Shown here: piece by piece, positions 1 to 8,582 of the stretch
Numbering within the stretch: the stretch's first letter is position 1
Layout of the letters: each line of letters begins with the position of its first letter
Assembly (NCBI GenBank): GCA_002013415.1
Contig: MAEX01000006.1
Coordinates: 124,001 to 188,000, forward strand
DNA: 64,000 nucleotides
Direction of reading: 5' to 3'
DNA from: Mycobacterium sp. D16Q14
GTDB taxonomy: Bacteria > Actinomycetota > Actinomycetes > Mycobacteriales > Mycobacteriaceae
Made by a program: the position numbers and the translations under genes
The notes under the pieces: model-generated
Seen by the model: only the letters and a program-made list of their open reading frames with translations
What the model was told of the DNA's origin: nothing
Databases searched by the model: none

Positions 1-725
1 GAGCCGGGAAGGTCCAGGGGCTCGGGAAGTGGCGTCAGGGACTGGCGCCAATAGTCGATGCCGGCGTCCGACGACCTGGGGGCGGCTGCCCCCACGACCA
101 TGAACTGAGGCGCGTCACCCTCAACCGGGCGGGCGTTGTAGTACTCGCTCAGCTCGGCGAAGAACACGTCCCAGGAGTTGTCGTCGAAGCAGATGTGGTG
201 CACCACCAACAGCAGAACGAAATCCTGCTCACCCAAACGGAGCAGCGTGACCCGCAACGGCAGGTCGGCAGTCAGGTCGAACGGGCGTCCGAGCTCGCGG
301 CCTGCCAGCGCCTGAATCTCCCGCCCGCGCACGCCCTCCTCAATATTTGCTAAATCTACAGTGGTCCAAGGAAGTTCGATGTCCTCGGCGAAGACCTGAT
401 ACGGCTCTCCGGCGGCGTCGACGCCATAGGTAGTGCGCAGAATGTCGTGCCGCCGGATAATCGCCGCGAAGGCATCACGCAGCCGAATCTCGTCGAGAGA
501 ACCTCGCATCCGATGCGCGACACCGACATTCAGCGTGGTGTCAGCCTCATCTTTGGTCTGCAGAAACCACATGCGTCGCTGGCCTGGCGCGAGTTCGCGT
601 CGCTCGCCCGCCTGGACCCGGGGGGCCACGCCGGCGGCGACTTTCGCCTCCACGCCACTTTCGGCAAGCCGTTTGCGCAGCAGCTCCCGTCGGCGGTCCA
701 ATGCGGACAACTGATCTCCGCTCAC
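1..725 (-). CDS. mbtE: Non-ribosomal peptide synthetase, N-terminal condensation domain (MbtE-like, truncated by window edge)
   Basis: Only the first ~240 residues are present; the gene continues past position 1. It opens with a short docking-like helix and then a condensation domain, with the C1 motif LAPGQRRMWFLQ, the C2-like RRHDILRTTY, and the C3 active-site motif HHICFDD, whose second His is the catalytic base in this family. The frame closes with a stop a few codons upstream, so the GTG at 725 is the first usable start. No adenylation domain is visible, so the substrate is unknown. Divergence from mbtT-mbtC-mbtD across two iron boxes suggests a mycobactin synthetase that adds a hydroxylysine or chain unit; MbtE is the best guess and MbtF is possible. 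Confidence 0.72.
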   Translation of the reverse strand, partial: MSGDQLSALDRRRELLRKRLAESGVEAKVAAGVAPRVQAGERRELAPGQRRMWFLQTKDEADTTLNVGVAHRMRGSLDEIRLRDAFAAIIRRHDILRTTYGVDAAGEPYQVFAEDIELPWTTVDLANIEEGVRGREIQALAGRELGRPFDLTADLPLRVTLLRLGEQDFVLLLVVHHICFDDNSWDVFFAELSEYYNARPVEGDAPQFMVVGAAAPRSSDAGIDYWRQSLTPLPEPLDLPG

Positions 726-778
726 CGAGCACCACCACTCAGGACGAAAGCCTGGAATCCGAACGACTCCGCGCGCAT
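722..778 (-). other. Possible 18-codon leader ORF overlapping the NRPS start
   Basis: An ATG at 778 lies about 8 bases behind a strong Shine-Dalgarno (AGGTGG). It encodes MRAESFGFQAFVLSGGAR and its TGA overlaps the GTG start of the synthetase. The synthetase GTG itself has only a weak ribosome site, so translation may be handed over from this leader. It could equally be the original start codon separated from the gene by a frameshift. No homologue is recognised. Confidence 0.35.
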
Positions 779-804
779 GAAATGAACCACCTCAATCTAG
801 GAAC

Positions 805-823
805 TATGCCTAGCCTTACCTTA
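805..823 (-). promoter_or_regulatory. IdeR-type iron box (NRPS side)
   Basis: Read on the minus strand, 13 of 19 positions match the mycobacterial iron-box consensus TTAGGTTAGGCTAACCTAA, with the central AAGGCTA well kept. It lies upstream of the leftward synthetase. IdeR loaded with Fe(II) represses mycobactin genes from such boxes, so iron-limited expression is inferred. Confidence 0.6.
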
Positions 824-907
824 ATGTCTGTCGGCAGCGGCGGGTGACGCCCCATGGGTGCCGTGAATCACCATGCTCCGAGCGAGAGCTACATGCCCAA
901 TGGTGGG

Positions 908-926
908 TTACGTTAGGCTAATCTAA
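908..926 (+). promoter_or_regulatory. IdeR-type iron box (mbtT side)
   Basis: The 19-mer TTACGTTAGGCTAATCTAA matches the iron-box consensus at 17 of 19 positions. It sits 28 bases before the mbtT start, where bound IdeR would block the promoter. This is the stronger of the two boxes in the divergent intergenic region. Confidence 0.85.
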
Positions 927-954
927 CTATCTGCAAGTCGGAAGGAAGCTCGAC

Positions 955-1719
955 GTGGATCGCAAACTCGGATGGATCAGGCAGTTCCATAAGCCGGAGT
1001 CACCCGATGCTCCATTACTGCTGTTCTTTCCTCATGCAGGTGCTGGCGCTTCGGCATATCGCACACTCTCTAAAGCTGCTTCAGCAAATTTCAATGTTCT
1101 GATATTTCAGTACCCCGGACGCCAAGATCGCGCAGGTGAGCCAGCCCTGCTGACGCTTCCCGATATCGCTTCGGGAGCATTCCACGAGTTCCAGTCATCG
1201 GAGAACAATCGCGGCCTTCCCATCCATACATTTGGCCACAGCATGGGCGCCGTGGTCTCGTTTGAGTTCGTCCGACTCGCAGAAGCCGCCGGACTGGACG
1301 TGCGTCAACTGACCGTCTCCTCGGCGGTGGCGCCGGCCAATATCGCCGACAAGCCCGCCCTGCCGACCGACGATGACGCGGTGCTGGCACATATGGGCGC
1401 CCTCGACGGGACGAACTCCGCGGTCATGGGCAATCTCGACGTCATGCGAATGGCGCTGCCGGTCATGAAGGGCGACTACCGGGCCTTCAACGCGTACAAA
1501 TGCGCCGAGGACGTCAAGGTTGCGGCACGCATCCACTCAATCGGCGGAGACCAGGACCCCATGATCACCATGCGTGATCTGTACGGCTGGGGTAAGCACA
1601 CCAACGAACTCGACGTGACGTTGTTCGATGGCGGACATTTCTTCCTCAACTCCCAGACCGAGGCTCTGGCAGAGCTGCTGGCCGCGAACGCAGCCCGCGC
1701 GGACCTGCCGCAACGATGA
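955..1719 (+). CDS. mbtT: Type II thioesterase of the mycobactin locus
   Basis: An alpha/beta hydrolase of 254 residues. The nucleophile elbow GHSMG places the catalytic Ser near residue 96, and the closing His is in DGGHFF near residue 228. Type II thioesterases clear mis-primed or stalled acyl groups from carrier proteins. The GTG start has a GGAAGGAAG ribosome site 6 bases upstream. The stop overlaps the mbtC start (ATGA), so the two are translationally coupled. In M. tuberculosis a thioesterase domain is fused to the end of MbtB; here it is a free protein. The gene is probably iron-regulated through the box at 908-926. Confidence 0.82.
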   Translation: MDRKLGWIRQFHKPESPDAPLLLFFPHAGAGASAYRTLSKAASANFNVLIFQYPGRQDRAGEPALLTLPDIASGAFHEFQSSENNRGLPIHTFGHSMGAVVSFEFVRLAEAAGLDVRQLTVSSAVAPANIADKPALPTDDDAVLAHMGALDGTNSAVMGNLDVMRMALPVMKGDYRAFNAYKCAEDVKVAARIHSIGGDQDPMITMRDLYGWGKHTNELDVTLFDGGHFFLNSQTEALAELLAANAARADLPQR

Positions 1720-3041
1720 GCGCCACCGACGCCGATCCCGTTGTCATCTCCGGGATGGCGATCGAAATGCCCGGGGCAATCGATACCCCGGCAGCATTCT
1801 GGAGCGCATTGGCGGACGGTCGCGAACTCGTGTGCCCTTTCCCCCGTGATCGTGATTGGCCCGTCGACGAGCTGTTGTCGCTGTCCAATCTCGACGGGTG
1901 GGGACGCGTGTCCGACGCCGGTGGATTCCTCACCGACGCAAGTGCTTTCGACCCCACCTTTTATGGCATCACGCAGCGCGAAGCAGTCGCCATGGATCCG
2001 CAGCAGCGGGTAGCCATGCGTGTGGCATGGAAGGCCTTAGAGAACACTGGCCTGAACCCAGGAGCACTCGACGGTTCCGAGGCCGGTTGTTTCATCGGTA
2101 TCTCCCCCAACGAGTACGGGCCGCCGGTCGGCGAAGTCAACGCCCACAGCGGAATGCGTGTGGTCGGCCGCGGACAACTGGGCGCCGCCGGTCGCATCTC
2201 GCACCAATTGGGACTCATCGGGCCGTCCATGTGCGTCGACTCAGCGTGCGCGTCGTCATTGGCGGCGCTGCATGTCGCCGCCACGGCGGTTCGCGCCGAC
2301 GAATGCCAGTGGGCCGTCGCCGGCGGCGTCTGCATCATGGGCTCACCTGGCGGGTTCTACGAATTCTCCCGGATGCACGCACTCGACCCCGACGGGCACT
2401 GCCGCTCGTACTCCGATGAGGCCAACGGCACACTTTGGGGCGAAGGCGTGGGAATGGTTGTACTGGAGCGTGAATCGCGCGCTCGCGCCCTGGGTCACCG
2501 GGTGTACGGGCGCATCATGGCCATCCGCACCAACCACAATGGCGGGGGTAAGCCCATCCTGGTGCCACGCGGGCGCGCGCAGGCGAAGCTGGTCGCCGCG
2601 ACCATCGCCGCCTCCGGTGTCGATCCGGCCGATATCGGCATGCTCGAAGGACATGGCACCGGCACCCGCGCCGGCGATCCCCTGGAGATCCTGGCGCTGC
2701 AGAGCACCTATGGAGCCGGGGGCTCACACGCACTGCTGGGCTCTGCGAAATCCAATGCCGGACATGCGCAATCGGCAGCGGGAATGGTGGGTCTGATCAA
2801 ACTGCTGTTAGCCGGTCAGCATGGACACATCCCGCCGACCCTGTTCGCGGACAACCCCACGACCAAAGTCGACTGGTCGATGACCGGGATCCGTCTGGCC
2901 ACGAAGCTGCACCCCTGGGAGCCGAAGAACGGCATCCGGTACGGCGCCGTCTCCTCCTTCGGAGCCGGGGGCTCCAACGCGCACGCCATCATCGCGATGC
3001 CCGCCAGCGATGCAGTCGGAGAGGACGGCGACAATGTCTAG
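1716..3041 (+). CDS. mbtC: Polyketide synthase ketosynthase MbtC
   Basis: A stand-alone beta-ketoacyl synthase of 441 residues, close to the length of M. tuberculosis MbtC. The catalytic triad is complete: Cys178 in DSACASSLAA, His313 in EGHGTGT and His350 in KSNAGHAQSAAG. It would condense a malonyl-derived unit supplied by the MbtD acyltransferase and carrier protein to build the small ketide segment of mycobactin. It overlaps mbtT by 4 bases and mbtD by 8, forming a compact operon. Confidence 0.92.
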   Translation: MSATDADPVVISGMAIEMPGAIDTPAAFWSALADGRELVCPFPRDRDWPVDELLSLSNLDGWGRVSDAGGFLTDASAFDPTFYGITQREAVAMDPQQRVAMRVAWKALENTGLNPGALDGSEAGCFIGISPNEYGPPVGEVNAHSGMRVVGRGQLGAAGRISHQLGLIGPSMCVDSACASSLAALHVAATAVRADECQWAVAGGVCIMGSPGGFYEFSRMHALDPDGHCRSYSDEANGTLWGEGVGMVVLERESRARALGHRVYGRIMAIRTNHNGGGKPILVPRGRAQAKLVAATIAASGVDPADIGMLEGHGTGTRAGDPLEILALQSTYGAGGSHALLGSAKSNAGHAQSAAGMVGLIKLLLAGQHGHIPPTLFADNPTTKVDWSMTGIRLATKLHPWEPKNGIRYGAVSSFGAGGSNAHAIIAMPASDAVGEDGDNV

Positions 3042-6000
3042 CCACCGCTTACCCAACGGAACCGTCCCTGTCCTACTCTCCGCGGATACCCCGGAGGTAC
3101 TGTGCCGGGAGGCCGTCACACTCCTCGCGTATGTGCTTGACCACCCGCGAATCGCCCCGACTCGGATTGCGGGCATGATATTCCGGACCCGCGCCGCGCG
3201 CCGGTACCGCGCGCTGATCTCCGTCGAAGACCACGACCAACTGGTAGCCGCGCTAAGAGCCGTCGTTACTGGAGCGGACCACGCCCACGTGGTCCGCAAT
3301 GCCGAGCCCGCGACCTCACGCCGCTGGGGATTCGTGTTCCCCGGGCAGGGTGGACAGCGCCCGGGAATGGGAAGACTCTTCTATGACCGGTTTCCTGATT
3401 TTGGCGCCGAGGTCGACCGCTGCGCAGAACTGTTCGGCACGCAGTTCGGCCGTTCGCCGCTGAATTATCTTCTCGATGAACACCTTCCCGCCGATGACAG
3501 CGCGAGCGTTGTCCAGCCTGCCCTGTTCACCCAAATGGCGGGCCTGGCCGCGCTGTGGCGTTCCGTGGGCGTCACCCCGAACGCCACTATCGGGCATAGC
3601 CAGGGCGAGATCGCCGCGGCGTATATCGCGGGCGTCATGCCTCTTGCCGACGCGGTCACCGTGGTGGGCACCCGGGCCCGGACCGCGGATGAGTTTCCGG
3701 CAGACGACTACACGATGGCGGTGATCGCTGCCGATCGCGACACCTGCGAGGAACTCCTTGCCCGGCAATCGGGTTGGGCTGAACTCTCGGTGATCAACTC
3801 CCCCTCAATGGTGGGAATCTCCGGCAGACACACAACCGTTCACGAGATTGTCGACCGGCTCACCAAAGACGGGGTCTTCGCACGCGTCATCCCGGTGCGA
3901 TATCCGGCTCATACCAGCATGATCGCCTCGATCGGCGCCGAAATTCGCACGGCACTGATCGAACGCCTCGGCGCCACCGAGTTCGCGGCCTCCGAAATCG
4001 ATTGCATCGGAGCGACCCTCGGTGCACCGATTACCCCTGAGGTACCGGTCGATCAGTACTGGTTCTGGAACCTGCGCAATATCGTCCGCTTCGATCGTGC
4101 CATCGCGACCGCGGTGTCGGCTCAAATCGACACCTTCGTGGAGTTGGCCGAACACCCCACCTTGCAGCTGGCGATCCGCGAAAACCTCGCAGCTCTAGGC
4201 TCGGAGCGCACCGCCTGCGTGGTAGGCACCTCCACCCGGACCGCAACGGATCTGGCCGAGTTCACCAACAACCTCGCGAACCTCGCCGTCCACGATCTCA
4301 ATTACAACTGGGACGCGCTCCGCACCAAAGCGCCCGAGCCAATTTCACTCCCACTGCGTGACTTCCCGAATGTTCAGAACAACAACGTGCCGCTCTGGCT
4401 GTCCTATCGCTCGCCGAACAACGGGGTTTCCGCAGCGGCGTGGCCCTCCGCCACGCAGGAAGCCGATCGTACAGCGGACCATGTCGACTCTCCTGCACAT
4501 CCACGGCTACTGCGCGAGGCCTGGACCAAGGTGACCCGGCGCTCGATGATGCCGCCAAGGTCCTATGGATTCATCGACGCCACCGGCGAGGCCAGGGCGC
4601 TCGTCGAGGCACTCCGCGAGGGTGCGTCGGACTTCGGTTCATCGGCCCACATCATTGGCGACGCAGAGGTATCCGGTACCAGCGACACTGACACCGTGGT
4701 GATCGTGCTTCCCGCTGCGGGACAGCTGGACGATCCGGGGGCCATCGACGCGGTGGCACAGTTCTTCGGCGACCGCACATGGTGGCCAGAGTTGTCGAGC
4801 TCGGTGACCGGATGCTGGATTGTCACGGTCGGCGGCGAAGAGGTCGCCAGCGCAGATACGTCATCAGATCCGGTGCACGCCGCGATCGCCGCCGGATTCC
4901 GCTGCATGGGTGCCGAGCATCCGGGAATTGCCTTCCGGCATCTGGACCTCACGTCCGATATCGCCCAGCCGGACAGTGCCAGCATCGTCCTGGCCGCGCT
5001 GCAATCGGCCGGAGAATCGGAGTTGGCACTCCGGGCAGACGGCATGTACGCCAAGCGCATCCTGGATGCCAGTCAGGACAGCGGCAGCGAAACCGCCACT
5101 GCGGTACCCGATCACGTCGTGATCACCGGGGGCACCGGAAAACTCGGTCAGGAATTCTGCGAGCACTACGCCCGGCTGGGCACCCGGCACATCACGCTGA
5201 TCAGCCGTTCCGGCGAGACCGCCGCAGTGGCCGGACGGCTCGACGCCATCCGGCGCACCACCGGTGCCGTAGTTCGTGCGCTTTCCTGCGATGTGACCAA
5301 TGCGTCCGCCGTCGCCGGGCTCGCCGATCAGCTGCGCGAATCACCCGCGGACCTCATCATTCATGCCGCAGTGAACTATTCGGATATTCCGCTCGCCGAG
5401 GTCACCTCCGAGAGGTTCCACCAGGCGTTACGGGCCAAGGTCGGGGGCATCACGAATGTCCTCGACACCCTGCCCCGCACCGATTCCTGTCGCGTCATGT
5501 TGTGCTCATCGCTGGCTGCGACGATCGGCGGCAAAGGCCAGCTGATGTATGCGGCGGGTAACCGGATGCTGGACGTGCTCGCGGCCCGTCAGCGCTCCGC
5601 CGGACTGGATTGCGTATCCGTGCAATGGGGCCAGTGGACCGTGCACCTCGACCTCGATGACACGGGTATCGCGAAACTGGCCGCCGCGGGGGTCCATCCG
5701 ATGCGGCCCGCCGATGCTCTTGCCATCGGGATGGGACGACACACCGGCAACACCCTGGTCGGAGCGTTCGACCTCGCGCAGGCACGCGAGGTACTGGGTG
5801 TGTTCGGGTACGGACCGCTGCTCTCCGAGCTTGTGGACAACAGCAGGCCGGCAACACCCACGGAGAGCATTCGGCCCGCGGCGGTGGCGCCCGAGAACCG
5901 CTCCGGGCATCTGGTGCAGTTACTCGCCGAGGTCATCGGCGCCGACCACGCCGACTCCATCGACACCGCCATGCCCATGGTGGCGATGGGCCTGGATTCA

Positions 6001-6126
6001 TTGCAGGCACTGGAATTTCGGCGCCGCGTGCAGGCTGAACTCGACTTCGAGCTGCCGGTGCAGGATCTGCTCGGCGGTGCCTCCGTGGATCACGTCATCG
6101 AGGTGCTGTCGGCTCAGACACGCTGA
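3034..6126 (+). CDS. mbtD: Polyketide synthase MbtD (acyltransferase, ketoreductase, acyl carrier)
   Basis: About 1030 residues. The domains in order are an acyltransferase with GHSQG (active Ser near 189), a linker, a ketoreductase with GGTGKLGQ and a Tyr in the LMYAAGNR stretch, and a C-terminal carrier protein with MGLDSLQ, whose Ser near 989 would carry phosphopantetheine. The ketosynthase it lacks is supplied by MbtC, so the pair makes one complete module. An ATG at 3010 in the same frame is possible, but the ATG at 3034 has GGAGAGG at a proper distance and overlaps the mbtC stop. It is the last gene of the operon. Confidence 0.92.
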   Translation: MSSHRLPNGTVPVLLSADTPEVLCREAVTLLAYVLDHPRIAPTRIAGMIFRTRAARRYRALISVEDHDQLVAALRAVVTGADHAHVVRNAEPATSRRWGFVFPGQGGQRPGMGRLFYDRFPDFGAEVDRCAELFGTQFGRSPLNYLLDEHLPADDSASVVQPALFTQMAGLAALWRSVGVTPNATIGHSQGEIAAAYIAGVMPLADAVTVVGTRARTADEFPADDYTMAVIAADRDTCEELLARQSGWAELSVINSPSMVGISGRHTTVHEIVDRLTKDGVFARVIPVRYPAHTSMIASIGAEIRTALIERLGATEFAASEIDCIGATLGAPITPEVPVDQYWFWNLRNIVRFDRAIATAVSAQIDTFVELAEHPTLQLAIRENLAALGSERTACVVGTSTRTATDLAEFTNNLANLAVHDLNYNWDALRTKAPEPISLPLRDFPNVQNNNVPLWLSYRSPNNGVSAAAWPSATQEADRTADHVDSPAHPRLLREAWTKVTRRSMMPPRSYGFIDATGEARALVEALREGASDFGSSAHIIGDAEVSGTSDTDTVVIVLPAAGQLDDPGAIDAVAQFFGDRTWWPELSSSVTGCWIVTVGGEEVASADTSSDPVHAAIAAGFRCMGAEHPGIAFRHLDLTSDIAQPDSASIVLAALQSAGESELALRADGMYAKRILDASQDSGSETATAVPDHVVITGGTGKLGQEFCEHYARLGTRHITLISRSGETAAVAGRLDAIRRTTGAVVRALSCDVTNASAVAGLADQLRESPADLIIHAAVNYSDIPLAEVTSERFHQALRAKVGGITNVLDTLPRTDSCRVMLCSSLAATIGGKGQLMYAAGNRMLDVLAARQRSAGLDCVSVQWGQWTVHLDLDDTGIAKLAAAGVHPMRPADALAIGMGRHTGNTLVGAFDLAQAREVLGVFGYGPLLSELVDNSRPATPTESIRPAAVAPENRSGHLVQLLAEVIGADHADSIDTAMPMVAMGLDSLQALEFRRRVQAELDFELPVQDLLGGASVDHVIEVLSAQTR

Positions 6127-6311
6127 CCCATGCCCAAGGAACCGAGATCAGGTTCTTCAGCGCTCACCAGATTGACGAGCACCTGTGGCACCTGGGCGAC
6201 ACCCACTGATGCGGCCGAGGTGCCAACAACTCCGGGAGCCGCATCCGGCGCCGCATGGCACGTCAACAACGGCATCGGCACAACCGCGATGCTCAGCAGG
6301 GCCCGCAGCAT
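6114..6311 (-). CDS. Small putative exported protein behind a CsoR-like operator
   Basis: A 65-residue ORF beginning MLRALLSIAVVPMPLLT, with a hydrophobic N-terminus like a signal peptide or anchor, followed by an Ala/Val-rich tail. It is not recognised. Its ATG lies inside the end of the 24-codon mini-ORF, and its tail overlaps the mbtD end by 13 bases in antisense. GC at third codon positions is high but below that of its neighbours. The upstream copper-type palindrome suggests metal-regulated expression; this is inference, and the ORF could be non-coding. Confidence 0.4.
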   Translation of the reverse strand: MLRALLSIAVVPMPLLTCHAAPDAAPGVVGTSAASVGVAQVPQVLVNLVSAEEPDLGSLGMGQRV

Positions 6312-6367
6312 GACCGGCCCCGGGGCGAGACCTCCGCGTCGTGCAGTGCGTTCACCGCCGGGGCCAT
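6293..6367 (-). CDS. 24-residue mini-protein ending CCGPC
   Basis: ATG at 6367 with a GGGG ribosome-site-like run just upstream. The peptide is polar until its last residues, which read RSCCGPC and then stop. Its start shares one base with the stop of a preceding 10-codon ORF (TGATG), and its end overlaps the start of the 65-residue ORF, so all three could be coupled. Three clustered Cys next to a copper-type operator suggest a metal-sensing leader or a tiny metal-binding peptide. Cys-codon leader peptides also act as cysteine attenuators in mycobacteria. Confidence 0.4.
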   Translation of the reverse strand: MAPAVNALHDAEVSPRGRSCCGPC

Positions 6368-6399
6368 CACCCCACGATACACATACACCCCATACCCAT
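6367..6399 (-). other. Possible leaderless 10-codon ORF MGMGCMCIVG
   Basis: The ORF starts inside the right half of the palindrome (read leftward) and holds two Cys and three Met in ten residues. Its TGA overlaps the ATG of the 24-codon ORF. It has no ribosome site, so it would have to be leaderless, which is common in mycobacteria. It may be fortuitous. Confidence 0.25.
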
Positions 6400-6415
6400 A
6401 GTGGGTATGAGGTGT
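6385..6415. promoter_or_regulatory. CsoR/RicR-type palindromic operator
   Basis: The core CATACCCA-TAG-TGGGTATG is a perfect 8-base inverted repeat. ACACC/GGTGT extend the arms with a single mismatch between them. It contains ATACCC-N5-GGGTAT, the layout of CsoR-family copper repressor sites. The gene to the right ends here, convergently, so the operator can only serve the leftward mini-ORF cluster. The type of operator is inferred from the consensus; no csoR gene is in the window. Confidence 0.6.
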
Positions 6416-6420
6416 AGCCG

Positions 6421-7302
6421 CTAGACCTGCTCTGCCCGGTCATGGGCAGCGCGCTGTAAGGCCGCCACCTCGGCGTCGATACGCGGCAGGATCTCGGGAA
6501 TCATGCCCCGCACCGGGAGCTCGCCAACCGGCGTCGACAGCACAGGCTTCAGCCAGTGCGTCACCCCCACCCAGCCGGGGCAGTTAATCCGTCGACGGCG
6601 GCGCTCGATGCCCTTCACAAAGGCCTTGCCGCAGGCTTCTACCGAAGTCACGGTGCCCAACGGCGGTGGTAGGCGGCTCAACATCTCCGAGAACGCCGAC
6701 AGGTTAGCCTTCTGGTCGTTCACCATCGAGGTGTCGATCCACGACATATGCGCCGAACCGACATCGACGCCCCGATGCGCCACCTCCAGGCGCAGCGCGT
6801 TGGCGAAGTGCTCAACGGCCGCTTTCGAGGCGTTGTACGCCGTGACCCCCGGTGCGGCGGCATATGCGGCCAGAGAGGACACGATGAGCACGTATCCCTG
6901 TCGTTCGATGACCGAGGGCAGAGCCGCGCGCACCGTATGAAATACCCCGAGCACGTTGACATCGATCAACTTCTTGAAGGTGGCGGGGTCGATCTGCAGC
7001 ACCGAGCCGAAGGCCAGCAGTCCGGCATTCGCAAGCACCACGTCAATCCCGCCGAACCGCTCCGCGGCTTGTGCGACGGCCTTCTCCATGGCCGCGAGGT
7101 CGCAGACATCGGCGACCACGACCAGCACCCGATCACCACCCAGCTCATCGGCAACCGCGGCAAGCTTGGTCTCGTCTAGATCGGTGAGCACGAGGTTGGC
7201 GCCCTTGGCATGCAGCCTGCGGGAGACTTCCACCCCAATTCCACCGGCACCGCCGGTGATCAGGACGGTCTTACCAGCGATGTTGTTCGGCGTTGAACCC
7301 AT
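6421..7302 (-). CDS. Short-chain dehydrogenase/reductase
   Basis: A classical SDR of 293 residues. The NAD(P) glycine motif TGGAGGIG is near residue 16, DLD follows the second strand, NAG is in VVLANAG, the catalytic Ser is in VSSLAAY, and Tyr-x3-Lys is in YNASK. A C-terminal extension of about 40 residues contains a Trp/Pro-rich patch (CPGWVGVTHW). It starts 9 bases after mshC ends and is probably co-transcribed with it. The substrate cannot be told from sequence. There is no sign that it belongs to the mycobactin genes, which it faces convergently. Confidence 0.85.
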   Translation of the reverse strand: MGSTPNNIAGKTVLITGGAGGIGVEVSRRLHAKGANLVLTDLDETKLAAVADELGGDRVLVVVADVCDLAAMEKAVAQAAERFGGIDVVLANAGLLAFGSVLQIDPATFKKLIDVNVLGVFHTVRAALPSVIERQGYVLIVSSLAAYAAAPGVTAYNASKAAVEHFANALRLEVAHRGVDVGSAHMSWIDTSMVNDQKANLSAFSEMLSRLPPPLGTVTSVEACGKAFVKGIERRRRRINCPGWVGVTHWLKPVLSTPVGELPVRGMIPEILPRIDAEVAALQRAAHDRAEQV

Positions 7303-7311
7303 GGACCGACG

Positions 7312-8562
7312 CTACAGCTGCACTCCCAGCAGGGCATCCACCGCATGACGCACATGGGTTCCGGCCTCGGTGTCATGCCCGCCGTACGCCAACGCGTCGG
7401 TCACCCAGTTATCTAGGGCCGCAAGAGCTTTTGGCGTATCCAGATCGTCGGCGAGATAGCGCCGTACCCGGGACACCACGTCGCGGGCACCCGGCGCGGT
7501 GGGCAGTGCCACCGCGTGTCGCCAGCGGGCCAAACGGCCCTGCGCATCGGAAAGCACGGCGTCACTCCAGGACCGATCGGCACGGTAGTGACCGGCCAAC
7601 AGCCCGAGCCTGATCGCCGCGGGATCCACACCCTCGGCCGTCAACCCCGAAACCTTCACCAGGTTCCCGCGGCTCTTGGACATCTTGTGCCCGTCCCACC
7701 CGATCATCCCGGCGTGCACATAGTGCCGCGCGAAACGGCGTTGCGCTGTAACGGCTTCGGCGTGCGCGGCACTGTATTCGTGGTGCGGGAAGATCAGGTC
7801 GCTGCCACCACCCTGAATGTCGATACCGGCACCGAGCTCGCGCAGAACGATCGCCGAACACTCCACATGCCAACCCGGCCGGCCCGGGCCAAACGATGCC
7901 TCCCAGCTGGGCTCCCCCGGGCGTGCGGCACGCCACAGCAGGGCGTCGAGCTCATTGGCCTTGCCGGGACGGTCCGGATCGCCTCCGCGTTCGGCGAACA
8001 GCCGCGACATGGTCTCGATGTCGTACCCCGACTCATAGCCGAACTGCTCGGTGGCGTCGACGCGGAAGTACACGTCCGGATACTCGGGGTCATCCACCAC
8101 ATAGGCGGCGCCGGAGGCCAGCATCTTCTCGACGAGTTCGATGATGCAAGCGATCGACTCGGTGGCGCGCACGTACTCCCGCGGCGGTAGCACCCGCAGC
8201 GCCGTCATATCGCCCCGGAACAGATCGGTTTCCCGGTCCCCCAGCTCACGCCAATCGATGCCGTCCCGGTCGGCACGTTCGAAGAGCGGGTCGTCGATAT
8301 CGGTGACGTTCTGCACGTAATGCACGTCCAGACCCGCGTCGAGCCACTGCCGATAGATCAGGTCGAACGTGAGATACGTTGCGGCGTGGCCCAGATGGGT
8401 GGCGTCATAGGGAGTGATGCCACACACGTACATCGTCGCGCTGGATCCCGGACCGGACGACGGCGTGACCGGCCGCACCTGACGATCGGCGGTGTCGTAC
8501 AGCCGCAGCTGCGGACCACGACCGTCGAGTTCAGGAACCGGCGCCGACGCCCACGACTGCAT
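7312..8562 (-). CDS. mshC: Cysteine:1D-myo-inosityl 2-amino-2-deoxy-glucopyranoside ligase (mycothiol synthesis)
   Basis: 416 residues, the length of known MshC. It activates cysteine with ATP and joins it to GlcN-Ins, the third step of mycothiol synthesis. As a class I cysteinyl-tRNA-synthetase relative it keeps the HIGH-type motif THLGHA, a Zn-site region with Cys and PHHE, and KMSKS. The frame runs on to 8760, but the start at 8562 (MQSWAS) matches the family N-terminus, so the upstream extension is rejected. cysQ lies 20 bases upstream on the same strand, tying cysteine supply to mycothiol. Confidence 0.95.
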   Translation of the reverse strand: MQSWASAPVPELDGRGPQLRLYDTADRQVRPVTPSSGPGSSATMYVCGITPYDATHLGHAATYLTFDLIYRQWLDAGLDVHYVQNVTDIDDPLFERADRDGIDWRELGDRETDLFRGDMTALRVLPPREYVRATESIACIIELVEKMLASGAAYVVDDPEYPDVYFRVDATEQFGYESGYDIETMSRLFAERGGDPDRPGKANELDALLWRAARPGEPSWEASFGPGRPGWHVECSAIVLRELGAGIDIQGGGSDLIFPHHEYSAAHAEAVTAQRRFARHYVHAGMIGWDGHKMSKSRGNLVKVSGLTAEGVDPAAIRLGLLAGHYRADRSWSDAVLSDAQGRLARWRHAVALPTAPGARDVVSRVRRYLADDLDTPKALAALDNWVTDALAYGGHDTEAGTHVRHAVDALLGVQL

Positions 8563-8582
8563 GGCACCACTGTATGAGGTGC

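Noticed and set aside
6130..6417. Plus-strand frame downstream of mbtD
   Set aside because: Pro/Ser/Thr-rich shadow of the minus-strand mini-ORFs, crossing the operator, with no ribosome site.
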